From positions 5,709,001-5,773,000 of the forward strand of contig NZ_CP073104.1 of assembly GCF_018138145.1 (NCBI RefSeq): a DNA stretch of 64,000 nucleotides, read 5' to 3'. The notes below the pieces were generated by a model. It was given only the letters and a program-made list of their open reading frames with translations. It had not been told where the DNA came from and made no database searches. This document shows positions 9,094 to 16,651 of this stretch, one piece after another. The position numbers and the translations under genes were made by a program. Every line of letters begins with the position of its first letter. The stretch's first letter is position 1. Origin of the DNA: Pseudomonas sp. SCA2728.1_7 (GTDB taxonomy: Bacteria > Pseudomonadota > Gammaproteobacteria > Pseudomonadales > Pseudomonadaceae).

Positions 9094-9582
9094 ATGAACA
9101 CCGTCATCCGCAACGTCACCGCCGCCGATCTGGACCGCTGCTACGCCATCGAAACCGTCGCCTATGAAGGTGACGAAGCGGCCACTCGCGAAAAAATCGC
9201 TACGCGCATCGCCACTTGGCCGGAAGGTTTTATCGTTGCCGAGGTGGACGGTGAGGTCGCAGGCTTCGTCAACTCCGGCGCGGCGTTTGATGTGCAGATG
9301 TCGGACGAGGCGTTCAAGGAACTGATCGGCCACGACCCGAAGGGGCCGAACGTGGTGATCATGTCGGTGGTGGTGCACCCGGATTATCAGGGGCAGGGTT
9401 TGGCCAAGCGTTTGATGGGCGAGTTCATTGAACGTATGCGCGGGATGGATAAAGCGACGATTCATTTGATGTGCAAGGAAAATCACATTCCGTTGTATGC
9501 CGGGTTTGGTTTTGCCTACATCAAGCCGTCGGAGTCGGATCACGGCGGCATGGCGTGGCACGAGATGATCCTGACCCTCTGA
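9094..9582 (+). CDS. GNAT family N-acetyltransferase
   Basis: This is an acetyl-CoA-dependent N-acetyltransferase of 162 residues. The acetyl-CoA pyrophosphate loop is VHPDYQGQGLAKRLM (about residues 92-106), preceded by the beta4 strand MSVVV and followed by the C-terminal YAGFGFAYIKPSES. Its composition resembles arylalkylamine-type GNATs, but the acceptor is unknown. The start at 9094 is chosen because the family's first strand (VIRNVTAADLDRCYAIE) begins there. It is a single gene flanked by a REP pair downstream. Confidence 0.88.
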   Translation: MNTVIRNVTAADLDRCYAIETVAYEGDEAATREKIATRIATWPEGFIVAEVDGEVAGFVNSGAAFDVQMSDEAFKELIGHDPKGPNVVIMSVVVHPDYQGQGLAKRLMGEFIERMRGMDKATIHLMCKENHIPLYAGFGFAYIKPSESDHGGMAWHEMILTL

Positions 9583-9600
9583 CCCAACCCCTATCAAAAC

Positions 9601-9692
9601 CTGTAGGAGTGAGCCTGCTCGCGATAGCGGAGTGTCAGACAACATCGATTTAGCTGACACACCGCTATCGCGAGCAGGCTCACTCCTACAAG
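9601..9692. repeat. REP pair (REPIN), GTAGGAGTGAGC type
   Basis: Two inverted REP units with the core GAGTGAGCCTGCTCGCGA lie between the convergent ends of the GNAT and PPOX genes. Confidence 0.95.
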
Positions 9693-9705
9693 GGGCCGTG
9701 TTGTA

Positions 9706-10311
9706 TCAGTAGAGGGTGTCGCTTACTCGTTTCGGGGCTTCACGGTCGTAGGTTTCGGCATCGAACTGGCCATCATTCAGGCGCTTGTGGAACGCGCCAG
9801 CAGAGGGCAGGGCCGAGCGTGGCAGATGCGTTTCCGGGTTCCACGCATCCGAACGGACGAAGGCTTTCGAGCAATGAAAGAACGCCGCTTCCACCGTCAC
9901 CAGCAACACCGTTTTCGCCGGTTTGCCATTCACCGCAAAGCTTTCCAGCAACTGCGGCTCCGCGCTGATCGTCGCCGTGCCATTAACCCGCAACGTTTCA
10001 CCAATCCCCGGAATGATGAACAGCAGCGACACCCGCGAATCCTGCAGCACATTGCGCAAGGTATCGATGCGGTTGTTGCCCGGGCGATCCGGCAGGGCCA
10101 AGGTGCGCTCATCAATGATCCGCACAAACCCGGCCTTGTCGCCTCGCGGTGAATTGTCGAGGCCATCGGCGCCCACCGAGCTGACAATCACCAGCGGCGA
10201 AACCCGCACCATCGCCTGATAATCCTCGTTGAGAAAACCGATCTGCTTGCGCACCGCGCGCTCGTGGGGCAGTCCGTAAATCGCTTCCAGCGCTTCGATT
10301 GAATCGATCAT
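9706..10311 (-). CDS. Pyridoxamine 5'-phosphate oxidase family flavoprotein
   Basis: This is a predicted FMN- or F420-type split-barrel protein of 201 residues. The N-terminus (IDSIEALEAIYGLPHERAVRKQ), then SSVGADGLDNSPRGDKAGFV and ALPDRPGNNRIDTLRNVL are the signature of the MSMEG_1061-like PPOX subfamily. The central part has VSLLFIIPGIGETLRVNG, the usual barrel strand. Substrates are unknown. The start has GAGGGAA 8 bases upstream. It lies 18 bp behind the GNAT gene on the same strand, so the two are probably co-transcribed. Confidence 0.88.
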   Translation of the reverse strand: MIDSIEALEAIYGLPHERAVRKQIGFLNEDYQAMVRVSPLVIVSSVGADGLDNSPRGDKAGFVRIIDERTLALPDRPGNNRIDTLRNVLQDSRVSLLFIIPGIGETLRVNGTATISAEPQLLESFAVNGKPAKTVLLVTVEAAFFHCSKAFVRSDAWNPETHLPRSALPSAGAFHKRLNDGQFDAETYDREAPKRVSDTLY

Positions 10312-10329
10312 CGTGCTTCCCTCGATGAC

Positions 10330-10815
10330 TTAGAAAACCAGGCCCATGCGCCGTTCGTAACCGATCCGGCCCTTGTACGCTTCGCCGCTGTCGACATAGC
10401 CGTGTTTGGCGTACAGCGCGATCGCCGCGTCATTGTCTGCGTCCACCGACAATTCCAGCCCTTTGATCTCCGGCCAGGCCTGACGCGCGACTTCGGGGAG
10501 CGCTTGCAGACACGCCTTGCCGAAACCTTTGCCCTGCGCCCGGCGATCAACCTGCAACGCATGCAATGTTGCACTGTGCTCATTGGCCCAGGCTGGCAAC
10601 ACCGGCGGGCGCTTGAGCAGCAGAAACGCCACCGGTACCTCATCCGCCAACAGCGCGAAACCTTTCACGCCGGGGCCGGGTTTCGACAGCAGGGTGTGCA
10701 AGGCACCGTGGATATCGCCGGAGAACTTGATCTGCTCGGCATTGATTTCAATCGACTCGACTTGCTGACGCTGCAAGGCGTTCAGGCTGTCGTACGGCAC
10801 GAGTTGGGCTGACAC
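10330..10815 (-). CDS. GNAT family N-acetyltransferase
   Basis: This acetyltransferase has 161 residues when started at the GTG at 10815, which has AAGGAAA 6 bases upstream. A longer frame to 10965 would overlap the divergent SnoaL-like gene and starts with unlikely sequence. The acetyl-CoA loop is RRAQGKGFGKACLQAL, and the C-terminal NDAAIALYAKHGYVDSGE is the classic GNAT beta6-alpha4 pattern. The acceptor is unknown. It is the first gene of a two-gene unit with the PPOX protein. Confidence 0.87.
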   Translation of the reverse strand: MSAQLVPYDSLNALQRQQVESIEINAEQIKFSGDIHGALHTLLSKPGPGVKGFALLADEVPVAFLLLKRPPVLPAWANEHSATLHALQVDRRAQGKGFGKACLQALPEVARQAWPEIKGLELSVDADNDAAIALYAKHGYVDSGEAYKGRIGYERRMGLVF

Positions 10816-10955
10816 GGGAATTTCCTTTTTCCTACAAAGATGAGCCTCGGATTCTAGCGATTTTGGCCTCAGTGGAAATTTTTTGTTTCGACTGTCGATT
10901 TGCCTGTTTGCCGAACGACTAAAGGTGTCTTCACAACAAAAACACGGAGAACAGC

Positions 10956-11381
10956 ATGAGCGCACAATCTGAAATCCAGACCCTGATCAACACCTACCGC
11001 GAAGCCGTCATGACCAAGGACGTGGAGAAAGTCATGGCTTTGTACGCCGACGACATCGTCTCCTTCGACGCGATCAAAGCCCTGCAATTCAAGGGCAAAC
11101 CCGCCTACCGCGCGCACTGGGTCGCGTGCATGGAAATGTGCCCCGGCCCGCACGTCTTCGAATTCCAGGAAATCGCCATCGAAAGCGCCGACAACATCGC
11201 CTTCGCCCACTGGGTAGCCAATTGCGGCGGCACCAACGACAAGGGCGAAACCCAGAGCTGCTGGATGCGCGTCACCGCTTGCTATCGGCAGGTTGGCGGG
11301 ACATGGAAAATCGTCCACGAACACTGGTCGGCGCCGTTCGATCCGATGAGCGGCGCGACCCTGTTCGATGTGACCCCCTGA
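10956..11381 (+). CDS. SnoaL-like / NTF2-fold protein
   Basis: This is a small alpha+beta cone-fold protein of 141 residues. The N-terminal helix region (EIQTLINTYREAVMTKDVEKVMALYADDIVSFDA) and the C-terminal strands (WKIVHEHWSAPF) match the YybH/SgcJ-like SnoaL group. Members are isomerases, hydrolases or ligand binders, so no reaction is assigned. A GGAGAA ribosome site precedes the ATG. It lies 40 bp before the YciI/DGPF gene and the ECF42 sigma factor, a common companion set for that sigma group. Confidence 0.85.
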   Translation: MSAQSEIQTLINTYREAVMTKDVEKVMALYADDIVSFDAIKALQFKGKPAYRAHWVACMEMCPGPHVFEFQEIAIESADNIAFAHWVANCGGTNDKGETQSCWMRVTACYRQVGGTWKIVHEHWSAPFDPMSGATLFDVTP

Positions 11382-11421
11382 TCTTCAGCCATAGTTGAAC
11401 CGTCCGCTTCAGGAGAACGCC

Positions 11422-11766
11422 ATGAAGTATCTATGCCTGGTCTACAGCGATGAGCGCCTGCTTCATTCGTCGCCCGACAGCCCGGAAGACGCCGAATGCT
11501 GGGCTTATGCCGAGTCGATTCAGGGCAGTGGGCGGATGGTCGCCGCCGAAGCGCTGGAGTCGGTGCAGACCGCCACCACGGTGCGTATGCGCAACGGCAA
11601 ACTGTCGATCACCGACGGCCCGTTTGCCGAAACCAAGGAGCAACTGGCTGGCTTTTACCTGATCGACGCCAAGGATCTTAACGAAGCGCTTCAGGTCGCC
11701 GGCAACATTCCGGCGGCGCGGGTTGGCAGCGTGGAAGTGCGCCCGGTGCGGCAGTTGAATGTCTGA
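11422..11766 (+). CDS. YciI/DGPF domain protein
   Basis: This is a small ferredoxin-like-fold protein of 114 residues. It begins MKYLCLVYSDE and contains the defining DGPF motif (ITDGPFAETKEQLAGFYLID, about residues 62-81). The start is the ATG at 11422 with CAGGAG upstream; an earlier in-frame ATG at 11395 lacks one. DGPF proteins are the hallmark partners of ECF42 sigma factors. The gene overlaps the sigma gene by 8 bp, so translation is likely coupled. Its molecular role is not known. Confidence 0.92.
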   Translation: MKYLCLVYSDERLLHSSPDSPEDAECWAYAESIQGSGRMVAAEALESVQTATTVRMRNGKLSITDGPFAETKEQLAGFYLIDAKDLNEALQVAGNIPAARVGSVEVRPVRQLNV

Positions 11767-13000
11767 GGTCAAGGCGCGGGTCGAGCAGGTCTATCGCGAA
11801 GACTCGCGGCGGATTCTGGCGACGCTGATTCGTCTGCTCGGTGATTTCGACCTTGCCGAAGAGGCCTTGCATGAGGCGTTCTTCGTCGCGGTCGAGCGCT
11901 GGCAACGCGACGGCGTGCCGGACAATCCGCGCACCTGGCTGGTGTCGACCGGGCGCTTCAAAGCGATTGATGTGTTGCGCCGCCGCGCGCGGTTCAAGGC
12001 CTCGCAACCCTTGCTGTTGGCGCAACTGGAAGAACTCGAACAGGCCGACTGGAGCGGTGAAGACGTGGAAGACGATCGCCTGCGTCTGATCTTCACCTGC
12101 TGCCACCCGGCACTGGCGGCGGATGCGCAAGTGCCGCTGACCTTGCGCGAAGTCTGCGACCTGACCACCGAGGAAATCGCCCGTGCATTTCTCTGCGCGC
12201 CGGCGGCGATAGCCCAGCGCATCGTGCGCGCGAAAGCCAAGATTCGTGATGCGAAAATCCCTTATCAAGTACCGAGCCTGAGCGAATTGCCCGAACGCCT
12301 CGACAGTGTGTTGCGGGTGATTTATCTGGTGTTCAACGAGGGGTATTCGGCGTCGGGCGGGTCTGAGTTGACCCGTGAAGATCTGACGCGTGAGGCGATC
12401 AGGTTGGGGCGGCTGTTGATGGAGTTGCTGCCGGAACCGGAGGTTTTGGGGTTGTTGGCGATGATGCTGCTGCACGAATCGCGACGTTCGGCGCGCACTT
12501 CGCCGGACGGTGAATTGGTGCTGCTGGATGATCAGGACCGCTCATTGTGGGATAGCGCGTTGATAGCCGAAGGCTGTGCGCTGGTCGAGCGTGCGCTGAC
12601 CACGCGGCGCTTTGGGCCATATTGTTTGCAGGCGGCGATTGCGGCGGTTCATGCTGAGGCGCCGTCGGCGGCAGAAACCGATTGGGAGCAGATCGTTGGT
12701 TTGTATGACGTGCTGCTGCACGCGGTGCCTTCGCCGGTGATCGAGTTGAACCGGGCGGTGGCGGTGGCCAAGCGCGATGGGGCGTTGGCGGGGTTGAATC
12801 TGATTGAAGGGATTTTGGCGCGCGGTCAGTTGCAGGATTACCACTTGGCGCATTCGGCGCGGGCGGAGTTTTGTCGGCAGTTGGGCAGGGTGGAAGAGGC
12901 GAGGGCGGCGTATTTGCGGGCGTTGGAGCTGACCCGGCAGGAGCCGGAGCGGCGGTTTATTGAAGAGCGACTTTCGGCGCTGGAATTGCCCTCACCCTAG
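11759..13000 (+). CDS. ECF sigma factor, ECF42 type, with C-terminal extension
   Basis: This extracytoplasmic-function sigma factor of 413 residues is about twice the usual ECF length. Region 2 is at about residues 18-76 (DFDLAEEALHEAFFVAVERW, then NPRTWLVSTGRFKAIDVLRRR) and region 4 at about 125-165 (PLTLREVCDLTTEEIARAFL, then AAIAQRIVRAKAKIRD). The remaining 240 residues are a DUF6596/TPR-like extension (EARAAYLRALELTRQEPE). ECF42 factors lack an anti-sigma factor and use this extension for control, and they transcribe linked DGPF genes. The stop codon lies inside an intergenic repeat. Confidence 0.9.
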   Translation: MSEVKARVEQVYREDSRRILATLIRLLGDFDLAEEALHEAFFVAVERWQRDGVPDNPRTWLVSTGRFKAIDVLRRRARFKASQPLLLAQLEELEQADWSGEDVEDDRLRLIFTCCHPALAADAQVPLTLREVCDLTTEEIARAFLCAPAAIAQRIVRAKAKIRDAKIPYQVPSLSELPERLDSVLRVIYLVFNEGYSASGGSELTREDLTREAIRLGRLLMELLPEPEVLGLLAMMLLHESRRSARTSPDGELVLLDDQDRSLWDSALIAEGCALVERALTTRRFGPYCLQAAIAAVHAEAPSAAETDWEQIVGLYDVLLHAVPSPVIELNRAVAVAKRDGALAGLNLIEGILARGQLQDYHLAHSARAEFCRQLGRVEEARAAYLRALELTRQEPERRFIEERLSALELPSP

Positions 13001-13212
13001 CCCTCTCCCAGGGGGAGAGGGGACCGATTGGGGGATGCTGTAGAAGTACGCCGACCTGAACGCTCAGCGGTGAATCCATAATCGACCCAAATTTCACGAC
13101 CATATATACCGCAGCAATCAATCCATAATCGACTCGATCTCTCAGGTCGATGTCTGACGCAAGACACCTCGGTCGACCCCCTCTCCCTCCGGGAGAGGGC
13201 TGGGGTGAGGGG
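12988..13212. repeat. Inverted pair of CCCTCTCCC-type intergenic repeats
   Basis: CCCTCACCCTAGCCCTCTCC (12989-13008) recurs in inverted form as GGAGAGGGCTGGGGTGAGGG (13193-13212), with ACGCCGACCTGAA at 13048-13060. The spacer holds a direct repeat, ATCCATAATCGAC, near 13075 and 13124. The left unit overlaps the 3' end of the sigma gene and supplies its stop codon. Confidence 0.8.
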
Positions 13213-13249
13213 CTTTTGACTTCAGGCTTGCCAGCGATCAGCAGCGCCG

Positions 13250-14104
13250 CTATTCCAGCATCTTGCTCAACAACCAACTCCCCGCCGGCCCCGGTGGATA
13301 AAGCCGCGACCACAACGCATCAACAAACACCGGCTTAGGCCAGCCGCGCACCTTCAATTCCACCAGCAAATCATTGCCAAACCGCTGCGCCAGCCAACGC
13401 GGCAGCGGCGCCCAGCCAAAGCCTTTCTCGGCCATTTCCAGCAACATCAGATAACTCGGTGCCGACCACACCCGACCTTTGCCACGACTGTCATACGGAT
13501 TGACGATGGTCGCCAGACGCAATTCGCGATGCTGCTCGAGGATCTGCTGATCAATGTGATCAAGCTTGGCCAGCGCATGGTCGCGATTAACGAACAGGGC
13601 GATTTCCGTGCGTTCGGCCACCGTCGACGTCGCCAGATCCGGCGGATAGTTCTCTTGCATTTCGGCGAACGCCAGATGCGCACGACCGCGCTGCACCAAT
13701 TCGATCAGGTCATCGCATTCGGCAATCAAACATTCCAGCTCCAGATCCGGATAACGCTGCTCAAACCCGACCAACGCCGCTTCAAAACGGTCCGACTGAT
13801 AGGTATCGGAAATCGCCACCGTCAGTTTTGGCTCGACGCCTTGGGACAACTGCCGCGCAGTCATTTCCAGACGACTGCTGGCCGCCAGAATCGCCTCGGC
13901 GCGTTGCAGCATCACATGCCCGGCCGGGGTCAGCGTCGGTTTGCGGCTGCTGCGATCGAACAGCAGCAGATCCAGATCAATCTCCAGGCTGGCCACCGCC
14001 GCGCTGATCGTCGACTGACTGCGCCCGAGCTTGCGCGCCGCTGCCGAAAACGAACCTTGGGTGGCAGCCTGGACAAACGCCAACAGCACTTCTTGCGAGA
14101 TCAT
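13250..14104 (-). CDS. LysR family regulator next to second PACE pump
   Basis: This LysR-type regulator has 284 residues. The DNA-binding domain includes SFSAAARKLGRSQSTISAAV (about residues 18-37), and the sensor domain runs from residue 90 to the end (LTVAISDTYQ, then GFGWAPLPRWLAQRF). It is divergent from the PACE gene at 14194, repeating the arrangement seen at 1.2-2.6 kb, and probably controls that pump. The ATG at 14104 follows AAGGCG; a TTG one codon earlier is also possible. Confidence 0.88.
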   Translation of the reverse strand: MISQEVLLAFVQAATQGSFSAAARKLGRSQSTISAAVASLEIDLDLLLFDRSSRKPTLTPAGHVMLQRAEAILAASSRLEMTARQLSQGVEPKLTVAISDTYQSDRFEAALVGFEQRYPDLELECLIAECDDLIELVQRGRAHLAFAEMQENYPPDLATSTVAERTEIALFVNRDHALAKLDHIDQQILEQHRELRLATIVNPYDSRGKGRVWSAPSYLMLLEMAEKGFGWAPLPRWLAQRFGNDLLVELKVRGWPKPVFVDALWSRLYPPGPAGSWLLSKMLE

Positions 14105-14193
14105 CAACTATCGCCTTGATCGATGGTTACTGGTTATGAAGTATCGATGTGAGCATAGATCATGGCAACCATCTTCACTCAAGGACTCAGGCC

Positions 14194-14631
14194 ATGACTG
14201 CCAACAAATCCATCACTGAACGTATTTTCCAGGCCATCGGTTTCGAACTGCTGGCGATCCTGATCTGCACGCCGTTGCTGGCGTGGATCATGCAAAAACC
14301 GATGCTTGAAATGGGCGCCGTGACGGTGTTGATCGCCCTATTGGCGCTGGGCTGGAACGTGGTGTTCAACCGCTTCTTTGATCGTTTGCTGGAACGCATG
14401 AACGTCGCGCACAACGCTTGGGTACGGGTGGTGCACGCGCTGCTTTTCGAGGGTGGTTTGATCGTGATGGGCGTGCCGCTGATTGCCTGGTGGCTGTCGG
14501 TCAGCCTGTGGCAGGCGTTTTTGCTCGACATCGGCGTGCTGCTGTTTTTCCTGCCGTACACCTATGTGTATCACTGGGGTTATGACGTGGTGCGCGAGCG
14601 CTTCATGACGCGCAACACTTTCCAGAACTAA
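14194..14631 (+). CDS. PACE family multidrug efflux transporter (second copy)
   Basis: This second PACE pump has 145 residues, four predicted helices and the two-half layout of the family. The first helix has ERIFQAIGFELLAILI, with the conserved acidic residue at Glu18 equivalent to AceI Glu15. The second half shows RVVHALLFEGGLIV, closer to the classical RIFHA/RxxHAxxFE signature than the first pump. I start at the ATG at 14194, because the 15 codons before it do not resemble the family N-terminus. It is divergent from a LysR regulator. Confidence 0.92.
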   Translation: MTANKSITERIFQAIGFELLAILICTPLLAWIMQKPMLEMGAVTVLIALLALGWNVVFNRFFDRLLERMNVAHNAWVRVVHALLFEGGLIVMGVPLIAWWLSVSLWQAFLLDIGVLLFFLPYTYVYHWGYDVVRERFMTRNTFQN

Positions 14632-14643
14632 CCTCGATCCCCG

Positions 14644-14728
14644 TGTAGGAGCTGCCGAAGGCTGCGATCTTTTGATCTTGCCCTTTAAAATCAAGATCAA
14701 AAGATCGCAGCCTTCGGCAGCTCCTACA
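14644..14728. repeat. Long perfect palindrome (37-bp arms)
   Basis: TGTAGGAGCTGCCGAAGGCT and the following 17 bases are repeated exactly as reverse complement after an 11-base spacer. This repeat differs from the REP pairs elsewhere in the window and lies between the convergent ends of the PACE and SDR genes. It may act as a terminator or as a MITE-like element. Confidence 0.9.
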
Positions 14729-14750
14729 TGTGACGGTGTTTCAGCGTTGG

Positions 14751-15509
14751 TTAGAGGAACATGCCGCCGGATGCTTCAACACGCTGGCCATTGATCCACT
14801 GTCCGCCCGGCGACAGCAGCAGCGCCAACGCTCCGCCAATATCGTCCGGTTGCCCGGCACGGCCCAGCGCGGTGTTGCTGGCGACCATCGCATTCAGCGC
14901 CGAGTTATCGCGTACGGCGCCACCACCGAAGTCAGTTTCAATCGCGCCCGGCGCGAGAATGTTCACGCCAATCTGCCGCGCACCCAACTCCTTGGCCTGA
15001 TATCGGGTCAGCACCTCCATCGCGCCTTTCATCGCCGCATAAGCGCCGTAACCCGGCAGACTGAAACGGGTCAAGCCGCTGGAAATATTGATGATGCGCC
15101 CGCCGTCATTAATCAGTGGCAGCAACTGCTGAGTCAGAAAGAACGGCCCTTTCAGCTGGATATTCATCAGCAAATCGAACTGCTCCGGCGTGGTTTCGGC
15201 GAACAGTGCATGCACACCGATCCCGGCATTGTTGATCAGGAAATCAAAACGCTGACGTTCGAAAGTCTGCTGCAACGCCTGCTCAACGTGTTTAGCGAAA
15301 TCGGCAAAGCTTTCGCTGCGACCGACGTCCAGTTGCAGCATTACGGCTTTGCCGCCGAGTGCTTGCACTTCGCTCACCAGCGCCTGGGCTTCATCAGCAC
15401 GGCTGTGGTAAGTGCCGATGATGTCGATGCCCTGAGCGGCGAGGTGCAGGGCGGCATTCTTGCCCAGGCCACGGCTGGCGCCGGTGATCAATGCGATTTT
15501 GCGATTCAT
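14751..15509 (-). CDS. SDR family oxidoreductase
   Basis: This classical short-chain dehydrogenase/reductase has 252 residues. The NAD(P)-binding loop is TGASRGLG (residues 9-16), NNAG is at about 93-96, the catalytic serine is in NISSG, and the Tyr-Lys pair is in YGAYAAMKG. The arginine in the TGASRG loop favours NADP(H). The substrate is unknown. The LysR gene at 15631 is divergent and is the likely regulator. The start has AGGAAG upstream. Confidence 0.92.
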   Translation of the reverse strand: MNRKIALITGASRGLGKNAALHLAAQGIDIIGTYHSRADEAQALVSEVQALGGKAVMLQLDVGRSESFADFAKHVEQALQQTFERQRFDFLINNAGIGVHALFAETTPEQFDLLMNIQLKGPFFLTQQLLPLINDGGRIINISSGLTRFSLPGYGAYAAMKGAMEVLTRYQAKELGARQIGVNILAPGAIETDFGGGAVRDNSALNAMVASNTALGRAGQPDDIGGALALLLSPGGQWINGQRVEASGGMFL

Positions 15510-15630
15510 GGAGGCTTCCTCGATTGCGGTGAGTGGTGATGGGACTCAGTTTATTTATCCGCCGTGAGGTGATAAACAGAGTGAAACCGGAATCACTGAT
15601 CGGCTCAGCCGAACAATCGACAGGTGCCTA

Positions 15631-16527
15631 ATGAACAAACTGGAACTGCTGCGCACCTTCGTGCGGGTCAGCGAACTGTCGAGTTTTACCCTCGCCGGTG
15701 AAAATCTCGGTCTCCCGCGATCAACCGTTTCCGAGCATGTGCAAGCGCTCGAAGCGTTACTCGGCACGCGCCTGCTGCAACGCACCACGCGCAAGGTGCA
15801 GGCGACGCAGGACGGACTGGTGCTGTACGAACGCAGCAAGGATCTGCTCTCGCACATGGACGAGATCGAAGGCTTGTTCCGCCAGGACGAGGCTTCGCTG
15901 ACCGGGCGCATTCGGGTCGACCTGCCGAACATTCTCGCGCGGCGCCTGATCATGCCGCGCTTGCCGCAGTTCATGGATCGCCACCCGAATCTTGAGTTGG
16001 AAATCAGCAGTACAGATCGCCGCGTCGACCTGCTCAGCGAGGGCTTTGATTGCGTGGTGCGCATCGGCGCGCAGCCGGATCAGTCGGTGGTCGCGCGACA
16101 TCTCGGTGACTTTCCCATGGTTAACTGCGCCAGCCCCGCCTACCTTGCGCGCTACGGTGTGCCGCAAACCCTGGAGGATCTGGCGCAGCATCGGTTGGTG
16201 CATTACGTTGGCGTGCTCGGTTCGCGTTCGGAAGGGTTCGTGTACGAGGAGGGCGGGCAGGTTAAACGCTTGCCGATGGCTGGCAGCATTACGGTCAACA
16301 GCACTGACGCTTACGAGTCGGCGTGCCTCGGCGGTTTCGGTCTGACGCAGGTACCGCGAACCGGCATGCAGCCGCATCTGGAAAACGGCGAACTGGTGAC
16401 CGTGTTGCCGCAGTTCACGGCGCCGGCGATGGGGATTTCATTGTTGTATGCGCGGCAACGGCATTTGCCGTTGCGGGTGCGGGTGTTTATGGATTGGCTG
16501 GGCGATCTGATCCGCTCCGCGCTCTAA
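15631..16527 (+). CDS. LysR family regulator divergent from SDR gene
   Basis: This is a LysR regulator of 298 residues. The N-terminal helix-turn-helix is MNKLELLRTFVRV followed by NLGLPRSTVSEHVQALEALL, which with RLLQRTTRK is typical of the CrgA/DsdC-like subgroup. The effector domain includes DCVVRIGAQPD and GGFGLTQVPRTG. It sits about 120 bp from the divergent SDR gene, so it probably activates or represses that enzyme. A REP pair follows. Confidence 0.9.
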   Translation: MNKLELLRTFVRVSELSSFTLAGENLGLPRSTVSEHVQALEALLGTRLLQRTTRKVQATQDGLVLYERSKDLLSHMDEIEGLFRQDEASLTGRIRVDLPNILARRLIMPRLPQFMDRHPNLELEISSTDRRVDLLSEGFDCVVRIGAQPDQSVVARHLGDFPMVNCASPAYLARYGVPQTLEDLAQHRLVHYVGVLGSRSEGFVYEEGGQVKRLPMAGSITVNSTDAYESACLGGFGLTQVPRTGMQPHLENGELVTVLPQFTAPAMGISLLYARQRHLPLRVRVFMDWLGDLIRSAL

Positions 16528-16547
16528 ACCTGAACACCGGTCAAAAC

Positions 16548-16640
16548 TGTAGGAGTGAGCCTGCTCGCGATAGCGGTGGGTCAGTTTAATCAATGTTGAC
16601 TGATACACCGCTATCGCGAGCAGGCTCACTCCTACAGGGG
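16548..16640. repeat. REP pair (REPIN), GTAGGAGTGAGC type
   Basis: Two inverted REP units with the core GAGTGAGCCTGCTCGCGA lie between the convergent ends of the LysR and phosphate transporter genes. Confidence 0.95.
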
Positions 16641-16651
16641 ATCTTCGTCCG

